Of a stretch of DNA of 12,377 nucleotides, positions 1-6,878 are shown piece after piece. Below the pieces are notes generated by a model that was not told where the DNA came from, did not search any database, and saw only the letters and a list, made by a program, of their open reading frames with translations. Location: assembly GCA_947070915.1 (NCBI GenBank), contig CAMTDY010000080.1, positions 1-12,377 on the forward strand. The letters are read 5' to 3'. The stretch comes from an uncultured Roseburia sp. GTDB lineage: Bacteria; Bacillota; Clostridia; Lachnospirales; Lachnospiraceae. Within the stretch, counting starts at the first letter, position 1; the number at the start of each line of letters is the position of its first letter. Made by a program: the position numbers and the translations under genes.

Positions 1-2
1 AG

Positions 3-2453
3 GTTGTGACAGTCCAGGGCCCCTGTGAGCATGTGTGGGGACCGTGGGCGGTGGTTTTGTCACCGGAGTGTATGGTAGAGGGAACCGAGCGGTCTACCTG
101 TGAAAAGTGTTCCAAGATCCGGGAGAGGGCTGTGGCTGCCACGGGACATAACTGGATCGGCAAGGTACTGACAGAGCCTACCTGTGAGGGGGCCGGGGAG
201 AGAGAACTTACCTGCCAGAACTGTAGTGAGACTAAAAAAGAGATCATTAAAGCAAAAGGACATACATGGATCACCAACGGCACGGTTTTGGAAGAACCCA
301 CCTGTACGCGGGCAGGAAAAATAAAGTATACCTGTACGGTGGAAGGGTGTGACGGTGAAAAGACGGAAACCATAAAGGCGCCGGGGCATACGTGGGATAC
401 AGGGGAGATCACAAGCAATCCCACCTGTACGAAAGCCGGACAGAGAACCTATCACTGTACCGTTGAAGGATGTACCGGGACGAAGAAAGAATCCATCGAT
501 GCCACAGGGCATACATGGAACTACGGCGAGATCACGGTTCAGCCGGAATGTGAAAAGGATGGGCGGAGAGACTTTTCCTGTCTGATCTGTTCTGCTAAGA
601 AGAATACCAAGGTACCTAAGCTGGGCCATACCTGGGATACGGGTAAGGTGACGAAGGAACCCACCTGTAACCGGACGGGCGAGAGAGTTTATACATGTGC
701 AACCTGTCTCAAGACAAGGAGTGAGACCATCAGTGCGCTGGGGCATAAGCTGGCAGATAAGCCTACAACGGATAAGGAGCCAACCTGTGAAGCCCAGGGA
801 AGGGAATCCCTGCACTGTACGAGAGATGGCTGTGATTATGTCACCAATATACGGCTGATCCCGATGCTGGGCCATGACTGGGATGAGGGTACGGTGACGA
901 AGGAGCCGGACTGTACCCGTCCTGGTACCAGAAAACTTAACTGTAAGAGAACCGGCTGCAGCAAAACAACGACAAAACTGATCCCGGCGCTGGGCCATGA
1001 CTGGTCAAAAGATTATGTGGTCACGATGGAACCAACCTGTACCGGCGCTGGCCGAAAAGCATTGACCTGCCAGAGAAAGGGCTGCACCAAGGTGAAGAAT
1101 GAGCAGCTGGTGGATCCGCTGGGGCATGACTGGGATCTGGCAAATGTTGAACACGTAGATGCCACCTGTACGACGGAAGGATCGAACACCTATACCTGTA
1201 AACGGACGTATTTGGATATAGATGGAAATACCCAGACCTGCGGCAGGCGCAAGAAAGAAATCCTGCCGGCAAAGGATCATACTTTTGCTTCCACATTCAC
1301 AGTGGACTGGGCACCGACCTGTGTGCTGGCGGGGCAGCAGTCCAAGCATTGTACGAACAGCTGGATCAATAAAGATGGAATAAAAGAGAACTGCAAGGTG
1401 GCAGATGATATTACTGTCCTGGAGCCTTTGGGACACACCTGGTCGGGGTGGAGCACGACAGTCCAGCCTTCCCACGGAGTATTGGGAGAAGAGACCCGGA
1501 CCTGTTCTGTCTGCAAGAATGTACAGACCAGAGGCAAGGCAGAAGAGCACCGCTACGATGCCAATGGAACCTGCCAGGTGTGTGGGGATAAGATCACTCT
1601 TACCCAGTCAAAGATCAGCGATTGGGAATATACGGTTAATACCACTGAGAAGACAGTCCTGTTGAAAAAATATATTGGATCTGCAAAAGCGATAAAGATT
1701 CCGGCGCAGATGGTGGTGAATGTGGACGGTGTGTCAGGCAACTATGCGGTAATGTTTGCCGGTGAATATGGACAGAGACCGCAGACGGGAGTCTTTGCTT
1801 CCAATACCAGATGTCCCATCGAGGCGGTAAGCTTCGATTCCGGGATAAAACTGGAGAATATGCAGTATATGTTCTCAGAATGTACCAGACTGAAAGCTGT
1901 GTTGAATCTCCCAGCCTCTGTGAAGGATATGACAGGAACATTTAAAGGCTGCAGTTCACTGATCTCTGTAACGGCCCTTCCTGCAGGACTGACATCGCTT
2001 ACAAATACCTTTGAAGGCTGCAGCAGCATGAGTTATGTGCCGGCAATTCCGGCAACGGTAAAGAGCATGTATGCCACATTTAAGAATTGTACTTCCCTGG
2101 GAAAGGCACCTGTGCTGCCGGCCACATTGACTAACATGGACTGGACCTTTAGCGGATGTACTGCACTCTGCCAGGCTCCGGTGATCCCGGCGACGGTGAC
2201 AGAGATGACAAATACTTTTGAGAGTACGTCATTGTTGAGTGTCCCTGAAGACATTCCGGCAGGAGTGAAGAAACTGACGTTGACATTTTACAACTGTCAG
2301 GGACTGGAACGTGTTCCGAAACTGCCTTCCACCATAGAAACGATGGAATATACCTTTAAGAATTGTAAAAATATCTCGTATGCTGTACCGCTTCCATCCA
2401 CAGTGACCAGAAAAGTCGATGTGTTTGCCGGATGTGATAAACTGGTTCAGTAG
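3..2453 (+). CDS. Cysteine-rich repeat protein with BspA-like LRR domain, 5' end outside window
   Basis: The reading frame is open to the left edge, so this is the C-terminal part (about 815 residues) of a larger protein; the GTG at 6 is not a credible start. From about nt 25 to 1590 it carries about twelve degenerate repeats of 38-50 residues. Each follows the pattern G-H-x-W, about ten residues, P-T-C, a Gly turn, then a C-x2-C or C-x4-C pair, ending in a short basic/acidic stretch. The invariant His and three Cys could bind metal or form disulfides; that is inference. A linker (nt 1600-1815) leads to roughly eight 23-25-residue repeats (nt 1820-2447) with a TF-x-GC-(S/T)-SL-x2-VP-x-LPATV pattern typical of BspA-like LRR_5 proteins. 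These are usually secreted or surface-exposed and often bind host proteins or other cells. No LPxTG motif or C-terminal membrane anchor is visible, so any signal peptide or anchor must lie upstream. Confidence 0.85.
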   Translation, partial: VVTVQGPCEHVWGPWAVVLSPECMVEGTERSTCEKCSKIRERAVAATGHNWIGKVLTEPTCEGAGERELTCQNCSETKKEIIKAKGHTWITNGTVLEEPTCTRAGKIKYTCTVEGCDGEKTETIKAPGHTWDTGEITSNPTCTKAGQRTYHCTVEGCTGTKKESIDATGHTWNYGEITVQPECEKDGRRDFSCLICSAKKNTKVPKLGHTWDTGKVTKEPTCNRTGERVYTCATCLKTRSETISALGHKLADKPTTDKEPTCEAQGRESLHCTRDGCDYVTNIRLIPMLGHDWDEGTVTKEPDCTRPGTRKLNCKRTGCSKTTTKLIPALGHDWSKDYVVTMEPTCTGAGRKALTCQRKGCTKVKNEQLVDPLGHDWDLANVEHVDATCTTEGSNTYTCKRTYLDIDGNTQTCGRRKKEILPAKDHTFASTFTVDWAPTCVLAGQQSKHCTNSWINKDGIKENCKVADDITVLEPLGHTWSGWSTTVQPSHGVLGEETRTCSVCKNVQTRGKAEEHRYDANGTCQVCGDKITLTQSKISDWEYTVNTTEKTVLLKKYIGSAKAIKIPAQMVVNVDGVSGNYAVMFAGEYGQRPQTGVFASNTRCPIEAVSFDSGIKLENMQYMFSECTRLKAVLNLPASVKDMTGTFKGCSSLISVTALPAGLTSLTNTFEGCSSMSYVPAIPATVKSMYATFKNCTSLGKAPVLPATLTNMDWTFSGCTALCQAPVIPATVTEMTNTFESTSLLSVPEDIPAGVKKLTLTFYNCQGLERVPKLPSTIETMEYTFKNCKNISYAVPLPSTVTRKVDVFAGCDKLVQ

Positions 2454-2465
2454 TATGATACCGAT

Positions 2466-2528
2466 ATCCAGGGTAACAGACCTGGATCTGCCCGGCTGGG
2501 CAGCGAGCACCTGCATGGCAGCCCAGCC
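2466..2528. other. Two small inverted repeats downstream of the LRR gene
   Basis: Two short perfect inverted repeats lie between the stop codon and the main terminator. The first is ATCCAGG (2466-2472) with CCTGGAT (2481-2487) and an 8-nt loop. The second is GGCTGGGC (2494-2501) with GCCCAGCC (2521-2528) and a 19-nt loop. Neither is followed by a T-run, so they are not intrinsic terminators themselves. They could protect the mRNA 3' end, or be fossils of a longer coding end. Confidence 0.4.
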
Positions 2529-2541
2529 AAAGATAAAAAAC

Positions 2542-2593
2542 AAAAACAGCCCTGCATTTCAAAGTAGAAACTGTGAAATGCAGGGCTGTTTTT
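2542..2593. terminator. Bidirectional rho-independent terminator
   Basis: A perfect 20-bp inverted repeat has arms AAAAACAGCCCTGCATTTCA (2542-2561) and its exact complement (2574-2593), separated by a 12-nt loop. The plus strand ends in five T's after a GC-rich stem. The minus strand ends in TTTTTG followed by another T-rich run (complement of 2531-2546), so termination should be strongest for the cold-shock gene. It sits between two convergent genes and can serve both. Confidence 0.93.
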
Positions 2594-2664
2594 ACTGGTT
2601 ACAACCACATTGTAATTCTTAACTTTTACATAGATATATATAAAAATTAGTTCATTAAATTCGA

Positions 2665-2862
2665 TTATAACTTCGTTACGTTTGCTGCCTGTGGTCCTTT
2701 TTCGCCGTCGATTACTTCAAATTCAACCTCATCGCCCTCATCAAGAACCTTGAAGCCGTCCATCTGTAATGCAGAAAAATGAACGAATACGTCATTTCCT
2801 GTCTCGTCGGAGATAAATCCGAATCCTTTTTTGGCATTAAACCATTTTACTGTACCTTTCAT
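2665..2862 (-). CDS. cspA: Cold-shock protein, CspA family
   Basis: A 65-residue protein made of a single cold-shock (OB-fold) domain that binds single-stranded nucleic acids. It acts as an RNA chaperone or transcription antiterminator in the cytoplasm. The RNP1 motif K-G-F-G-F-I (residues 12-17) and RNP2 motif V-F-V-H-F (residues 25-29) are intact, and the N-terminal MKGTVKWFN is canonical. The start at 2862 is set by AGGAGG (complement of 2870-2875) seven bases upstream. A longer in-frame extension to 2931 would run through the predicted promoter and is rejected. The gene is monocistronic, convergent with the LRR gene, and divergent from asd. Its predicted 5' leader is only about 35 nt, much shorter than the long thermosensing leader of E. 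coli cspA. Which paralogue it is cannot be told. Confidence 0.96.
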   Translation of the reverse strand: MKGTVKWFNAKKGFGFISDETGNDVFVHFSALQMDGFKVLDEGDEVEFEVIDGEKGPQAANVTKL

Positions 2863-2902
2863 GTTATTGCCTCCTAAAAACTTAAAATATTGATACTTAC
2901 TA

Positions 2903-2931
2903 ACCATAACACATCTATTTATAAAAGTCAA
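2903..2931 (-). promoter_or_regulatory. Sigma-A-type promoter for the cold-shock gene
   Basis: On the minus strand, TTGACT (complement of 2926-2931) is followed after exactly 17 bases by TATGGT (complement of 2903-2908). This gives five of six and four of six matches to the -35 and -10 consensus. Transcription would begin near 2896, about 20 bases before the AGGAGG site. Confidence 0.65.
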
Positions 2932-2954
2932 AGGATTTCTTTCCTTTTGAAAAC

Positions 2955-2988
2955 TTGAAATATTCCATAAAATGTAGTATCATATAAT
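2955..2988 (+). promoter_or_regulatory. Probable sigma-A-type promoter for the asd-pyr operon
   Basis: TTGAAA (2955-2960), a 17-base spacer and TATCAT (2978-2983) form a good promoter. A perfect TATAAT overlaps at 2983-2988 but has no well-placed -35 box, so the exact -10 is uncertain. The leader would be about 45-50 nt. That is too short for a lysine riboswitch or a PyrR-type attenuator, and no terminator hairpin is seen before asd. Confidence 0.55.
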
Positions 2989-3039
2989 TAATTATGTAAA
3001 GATTCAACAGATATTATAAGTGAGAAATGAGGTAAAATG

Positions 3040-4125
3040 ATGAGCGACAAGTTAAAGGTAGGTATCCTTGGTGGTACTGGTATGGTAGGACAGAGATTTA
3101 TTTCACTTTTGGAAAATCATCCCTGGTTTGAGGTGACGGCGATTGCGGCCAGTCCGAGAAGCGCAGGAAAGACCTATGAAGAGGCCGTGGGCGGCCGTTG
3201 GAAGATGCAGACACCGATGCCGGAGGCAGTAAAGAAAATTGTCGTAAAAAATGTAAATGATGTGGAAGAGGTCAGCAGTGCGGTGGATTTTGTGTTCAGT
3301 GCCGTTGACATGACAAAGGAAGAGATTCGTGATATAGAAGAGGCATATGCCAAAACGGAGACACCAGTGGTTTCTAATAACAGCGCGCACCGCTGGACGC
3401 CGGATGTACCGATGGTGGTACCGGAGATTAATCCGGAGCATCTTGAGGTGATCGAGAGCCAGAAAAAGCGCCTTGGGACGAAGAGAGGTTTTATCGTTGT
3501 AAAACCGAACTGTTCGATCCAGAGTTATACCCCGGCGCTGACGGCATGGAGGAAATTTGAGCCTACACTTGTAGTGGCTACGACTTATCAGGCGATTTCC
3601 GGAGCAGGAAAGACCTTTGCCGAGTGGCCGGAGATGGAGCATAATATCATTCCGTACATCGGTGGTGAGGAAGAGAAGAGCGAGCAGGAGCCGCTGCGTA
3701 TCTTCGGAAAGGTAGTGGATGGAAAGATTGAAAAGGCGGAAACTCCGCTAATCACCACCCAGTGTATCCGTGTGCCGGTTCTGGATGGACATACGGCGGC
3801 GGTATTCGTAAACTTTGCCAAAAAGCCGACGAAGGAAGAGCTGATCCAGGCGCTGGTGGAATTCCGTGGGCTTCCCCAGGAACTGGAACTTCCCAATGCA
3901 CCAAAGCAGTTCATCCAGTATCTGGAGGATGATAACCGTCCCCAGGTGGCATTGGATGTAAACTATGAAAATGGATTTGGCGTAAGTATCGGCCGTCTGA
4001 GAGAGGACAGCCATTTTGACTGGAAATTTGTGGGGCTTTCCCACAACACGGTCCGCGGTGCCGCAGGGGGCGGTGTTCTCATCGCAGAGCTCTTAAAGGC
4101 CCAGGGCTATATCCAGAAAAAATAA
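3040..4125 (+). CDS. asd: Aspartate-semialdehyde dehydrogenase (archaeal/fungal-type)
   Basis: Converts L-aspartyl-4-phosphate to L-aspartate-4-semialdehyde with NADPH, the branch point towards lysine/diaminopimelate, threonine and methionine. Two ATGs are adjacent (3037 and 3040). TGAGG at 3028-3032 lies four bases from the first and seven from the second, so I prefer 3040 (361 residues); 3037 adds one Met. Counting from 3037, the N-terminal Rossmann loop is GILGGTGMVGQRF (residues 9-21). The catalytic cysteine is Cys159 in K-P-N-C-S, and the conserved basic segment R-V-P-V-L-D-G-H-T carries the likely acid-base His252. Sequence style and length fit the archaeal/yeast Hom2-like branch rather than the E. 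coli branch. It is the first gene after the promoter, and only 37 bases separate it from the Nudix gene with no terminator, so it is likely cotranscribed with the pyr genes. Confidence 0.95.
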   Translation: MSDKLKVGILGGTGMVGQRFISLLENHPWFEVTAIAASPRSAGKTYEEAVGGRWKMQTPMPEAVKKIVVKNVNDVEEVSSAVDFVFSAVDMTKEEIRDIEEAYAKTETPVVSNNSAHRWTPDVPMVVPEINPEHLEVIESQKKRLGTKRGFIVVKPNCSIQSYTPALTAWRKFEPTLVVATTYQAISGAGKTFAEWPEMEHNIIPYIGGEEEKSEQEPLRIFGKVVDGKIEKAETPLITTQCIRVPVLDGHTAAVFVNFAKKPTKEELIQALVEFRGLPQELELPNAPKQFIQYLEDDNRPQVALDVNYENGFGVSIGRLREDSHFDWKFVGLSHNTVRGAAGGGVLIAELLKAQGYIQKK

Positions 4126-4162
4126 TGGAAACGTGAATACCACTTTAGTAAGGGAGGCAGCG

Positions 4163-4618
4163 ATGGATAAATTTCGAATTCTTGTGAAGGGGATCGTACA
4201 GTGCAACGGAAAATATCTGGTTGTGGAAAAATGGTACGATGACCGGATTTTTGAACCGTATCAGTGGGAGTTTTTGGATGGCGTCCTGGAATTTTCTGAG
4301 ACACCGGAGAAGGCCGTTCAGAGAGTAGTGGAAGAAAAAGCAGGGCTTCATGTCCTGGTGGATAAACCGCTGTATACATGGGGATTTACAGGGGGCGAGG
4401 TGTGCAGTATCGGCATTGCCTTTGAATGTTCTTCCCAGACGGAAGAGGTCGTTCTTGCTGAAGATCTGAATGACAGCAAATGGGTTACAAAAGAAGAACT
4501 GGCTGAGGTGATCACCAATGAGGCCGTTGTAAAGGATATTGAAAAAGCAGGGCTTACCAGCAATTTTAACCTGGATGACTTTGGAAAGGTGGATCTGTTC
4601 ATTGAACCTATTGATTAA
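4163..4618 (+). CDS. Nudix-domain protein with degenerate catalytic box
   Basis: A 151-residue single-domain Nudix-fold protein. Nudix enzymes split nucleoside diphosphates linked to another moiety, but this one may not. The box occupies residues 40-62: Gly40, Glu46 and Arg54 are in canonical spacing, and Glu58, Gly61 and Leu62 are kept. However, the Glu after the Arg is Val55, and the last Glu of the E-E pair is Lys59. In MutT-type enzymes these two positions help bind the metal. It may therefore be weakly active, act on an unusual substrate, or sense a nucleotide; this is inference. The start is set by AGGGAGG (4151-4157) five bases before ATG 4163; an upstream in-frame ATG at 4133 lacks such a site. 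Its last 17 bases overlap the probable pyrC start, which suggests translational coupling to pyrimidine synthesis. Confidence 0.85.
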   Translation: MDKFRILVKGIVQCNGKYLVVEKWYDDRIFEPYQWEFLDGVLEFSETPEKAVQRVVEEKAGLHVLVDKPLYTWGFTGGEVCSIGIAFECSSQTEEVVLAEDLNDSKWVTKEELAEVITNEAVVKDIEKAGLTSNFNLDDFGKVDLFIEPID

Positions 4619-5900
4619 AAACGGACATCTTCTGGATCCTGCCAGCGGATATGACGGGATTGGTGATCTGTATGTGAGCGATGGGAAGATTGCAGACAGA
4701 GACGTGTTTTCCGAAGAGAAGCGGAAAGAGCTTGAGACTGCTGGTACAAAGGTCATCGATGCGGTGGGAAAATATGTGATGCCTGGATTTGTGGATCTGC
4801 ATGTGCATCTGAGAGAGCCGGGCTATGAGTACAAAGAGACCATAAAGACGGGGACGATGGCAGCGGCAAAAGGCGGATTTACCGCAGTATGCCCGATGCC
4901 AAACACGAATCCATCCACCGATTGTCCGGAGATGGTTCAAAGAGTTCTGGAGATCGCGAAGAAGGACAGTCCGATCCATGTGTATCCGGTGGGAGCTGTG
5001 ACAAAAGGCCAGAAAGGCAAAGAACTGGCGGATATTGAAGGTATGGTGAAGGCAGGGATCAAAGCCATCAGCGAGGATGGCAAGAGTGTGATGAATGCCA
5101 GTCTGTACCGGCAGGGCATGCAGGAGGCGAGGAGACTTTCTATCCCGGTATTTGCCCACTGCGAAGATATTAATATGGTAGAAAAGGGCGCTATGAATGC
5201 CGGGAAAAGAGCAGAGGAACTGGGGATAAGAGGAATCAGCAACGCCGTGGAAGACGTGATCGTGGCACGGGATATTTTGCTGGCAAAAGAGACTGGCGCC
5301 AGACTCCATCTCTGCCACTGCTCTACTGAAGACAGTGTGGAGATGATACGCATCGCCAAAGAAGAAGGGCTTTTGGTGAGTGGTGAGGTGTGTCCACATC
5401 ATTTTACACTGACAGATGAAGATATTCCTTCTGACGATGCAGATTATAAGATGAATCCGCCTCTTCGATCTTCTACAGATGTAGAAAGATTGAGGCAGGG
5501 GCTGGGAAGCGGGATCATGGAAGCCATTTCCACCGATCACGCCCCCCACGGCGAGGAGGAGAAAAACCGCTCCATCGCGGAAGCGCCTTTTGGCATTGTT
5601 GGTTCGGAAACGGCATTTTCCCTGGCGGTGACAGAGCTTGTGAAGACCGGGATCCTGTCGCCCCTGGAGTTGGTGCGCCGGATGAGCACCGGTCCCTGTG
5701 AGATCCTGGGTGTTGAGGGGGGCTCACTGGAACCAGGGATGCCGGCGGATATCACCATAGCAGATTTTGACGCTGAATATGTGATCGATAAAAATAATTT
5801 TGTATCAAAGGGGAAGAACACGCCTTTTCACGGACAAAAGGTATCCGGAAGGATCGAGTATACCATCGTGGGCGGGGCAGTGGTGTACCCTTTTGCATAA
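4602..5900 (+). CDS. pyrC: Dihydroorotase, class I
   Basis: Reversibly cyclises N-carbamoyl-L-aspartate to dihydroorotate, the third step of UMP synthesis. I place the start at TTG 4602 (432 residues, beginning MNLLIKNGHLLDP), which has AGGTGG at 4587-4592 nine bases upstream. The ATG at 4539 would add 21 unrelated residues deep inside the Nudix gene. Metal-site residues are complete: the H-V-H pair His67/His69 in V-D-L-H-V-H-L-R-E-P-G, Asp159 in S-E-D-G, His186 in F-A-H-C-E-D, His239 in H-L-C-H-C-S, and catalytic Asp312 in S-T-D-H-A-P-H. The Asp159 bridge is typical of class I enzymes, in place of a carboxylated lysine. The substrate-binding MPNTNPSTD loop is at about residues 99-107. pyrF follows after 40 bases. 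The protein is full length and appears functional. Confidence 0.95.
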   Translation: MNLLIKNGHLLDPASGYDGIGDLYVSDGKIADRDVFSEEKRKELETAGTKVIDAVGKYVMPGFVDLHVHLREPGYEYKETIKTGTMAAAKGGFTAVCPMPNTNPSTDCPEMVQRVLEIAKKDSPIHVYPVGAVTKGQKGKELADIEGMVKAGIKAISEDGKSVMNASLYRQGMQEARRLSIPVFAHCEDINMVEKGAMNAGKRAEELGIRGISNAVEDVIVARDILLAKETGARLHLCHCSTEDSVEMIRIAKEEGLLVSGEVCPHHFTLTDEDIPSDDADYKMNPPLRSSTDVERLRQGLGSGIMEAISTDHAPHGEEEKNRSIAEAPFGIVGSETAFSLAVTELVKTGILSPLELVRRMSTGPCEILGVEGGSLEPGMPADITIADFDAEYVIDKNNFVSKGKNTPFHGQKVSGRIEYTIVGGAVVYPFA

Positions 5901-5940
5901 CGAAACAGCAACCCGTAGATGATTGGAAAGGAGAAGCAGG

Positions 5941-6858
5941 ATGATCAATGTACTGGTCAACAGGATAAAAAAGATGGAAGCCCCCATTGTTGTTGGGCTG
6001 GATCCCATGCTGGACTATGTGCCGGAGTATCTGCTGCAGAATGCCATCCGTGAGCGGGGGGAAACCCTGGAAGCTGCGGCAGAGGCAGTCTGGCAGTATA
6101 ATAAGGGGATCGTGGATGCCATCTGTGACATTGTTCCCGCTGTAAAACCTCAGATCGCTATGTATGAACAGTTTGGCATACCGGGACTTGGGGTGTTTAA
6201 GAAAACCGTGGATTACTGTAAAGAGAAGGGACTGGTAGTTATTGGGGATGTGAAGCGTGGGGATATTGGATCCACTTCCGCGGCCTACGCTGCCGGGCAC
6301 ATCGGGAAAGTGCAGGTTGGAAGTAAAAAACTTGCTGCTTTTGACGAAGATTTTATTACCGTAAATCCCTATTTTGGAGTGGACGGGATCAAACCTTTTG
6401 TAGAAGTGTGCAAGGAAGAGAAAAAGGGATTATTTATCCTGGTGAAGACATCCAATCCATCCAGTGGAGAGTTCCAGGATCAGAAGGTCGATGGGAAACC
6501 TCTGTATGAACTGGTTGGAGAGCAGGTCGTAAAATGGGGAGAAGAGTGCATGGGGGATACCTACAGCTATGTAGGGGCAGTCGTGGGCGCCACCTACCCG
6601 GAGATGGGCAGGATCATGAGAAAGGTAATGCCAAAAACTTATATTCTTGTTCCTGGCTATGGAGCCCAGGGAGGAACCGCGAAAGATCTTCTTCCATATT
6701 TTAATGAAGACGGTCTGGGGGCCATCGTGAACTCATCCAGAGGGATTATCGCAGCCTATAAGCAGCCAGCTTATGAAAAGTTTGGAGAGACGGGGTTTGC
6801 AGAGGCGGCGAGACAGGCTGCACTGAACATGAAAGAGGATATAAACAGCATTTTTTAA
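5941..6858 (+). CDS. pyrF: Orotidine 5'-phosphate decarboxylase, type 2
   Basis: Decarboxylates OMP to UMP, the last step of de novo pyrimidine synthesis. The protein is 305 residues, the length of the type-2 subfamily (type 1 is about 230-240). Substrate-site residues are visible: Asp21 in V-G-L-D-P, Lys69 in A-V-K-P-Q, and the catalytic D-x-K-x-x-D-I array at residues 103-109 (Asp103, Lys105, Asp108) followed by G-S-T-S-A-A-Y-A. The phosphate-binding region V-P-G-Y-G-A-Q-G-G lies near residue 240. AAAGGAG (5927-5933), seven bases before ATG 5941, fixes the start; the in-frame ATG at 5923 lies before this site and is rejected. It lies 40 bases after pyrC and 20 bases before the lipoprotein gene. 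Confidence 0.95.
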   Translation: MINVLVNRIKKMEAPIVVGLDPMLDYVPEYLLQNAIRERGETLEAAAEAVWQYNKGIVDAICDIVPAVKPQIAMYEQFGIPGLGVFKKTVDYCKEKGLVVIGDVKRGDIGSTSAAYAAGHIGKVQVGSKKLAAFDEDFITVNPYFGVDGIKPFVEVCKEEKKGLFILVKTSNPSSGEFQDQKVDGKPLYELVGEQVVKWGEECMGDTYSYVGAVVGATYPEMGRIMRKVMPKTYILVPGYGAQGGTAKDLLPYFNEDGLGAIVNSSRGIIAAYKQPAYEKFGETGFAEAARQAALNMKEDINSIF

Positions 6859-6878
6859 CAGAAAGGAAGGTTATTACT

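Noticed and set aside
130..1500. Regular repeats as a CRISPR array
   Set aside because: Units are of variable length, degenerate at the DNA level and in frame as protein repeats; no constant repeat-spacer pattern and no cas genes.
60..1550. Long minus-strand ORFs (312 and 181 codons) opposite the Cys-repeat gene
   Set aside because: They mirror the repeats of the plus-strand gene, lack ribosome sites and show no recognisable domain. Repetitive, stop-poor complement explains them.
2419..2622. 67-codon plus-strand ORF over the end of the LRR gene and the terminator
   Set aside because: It runs through the terminator stem and the small hairpins, has no ribosome site and no domain. A frameshifted continuation of the LRR gene was considered, but the residues do not continue the repeat.
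2990..3036. Riboswitch or PyrR attenuator before asd
   Set aside because: The leader is only about 45 nt and shows no aptamer-like or terminator/antiterminator structure.
4608..5549. 313-codon minus-strand ORF opposite pyrC
   Set aside because: Complete active-site motifs show the plus strand is coding; the reverse product has no recognisable features.
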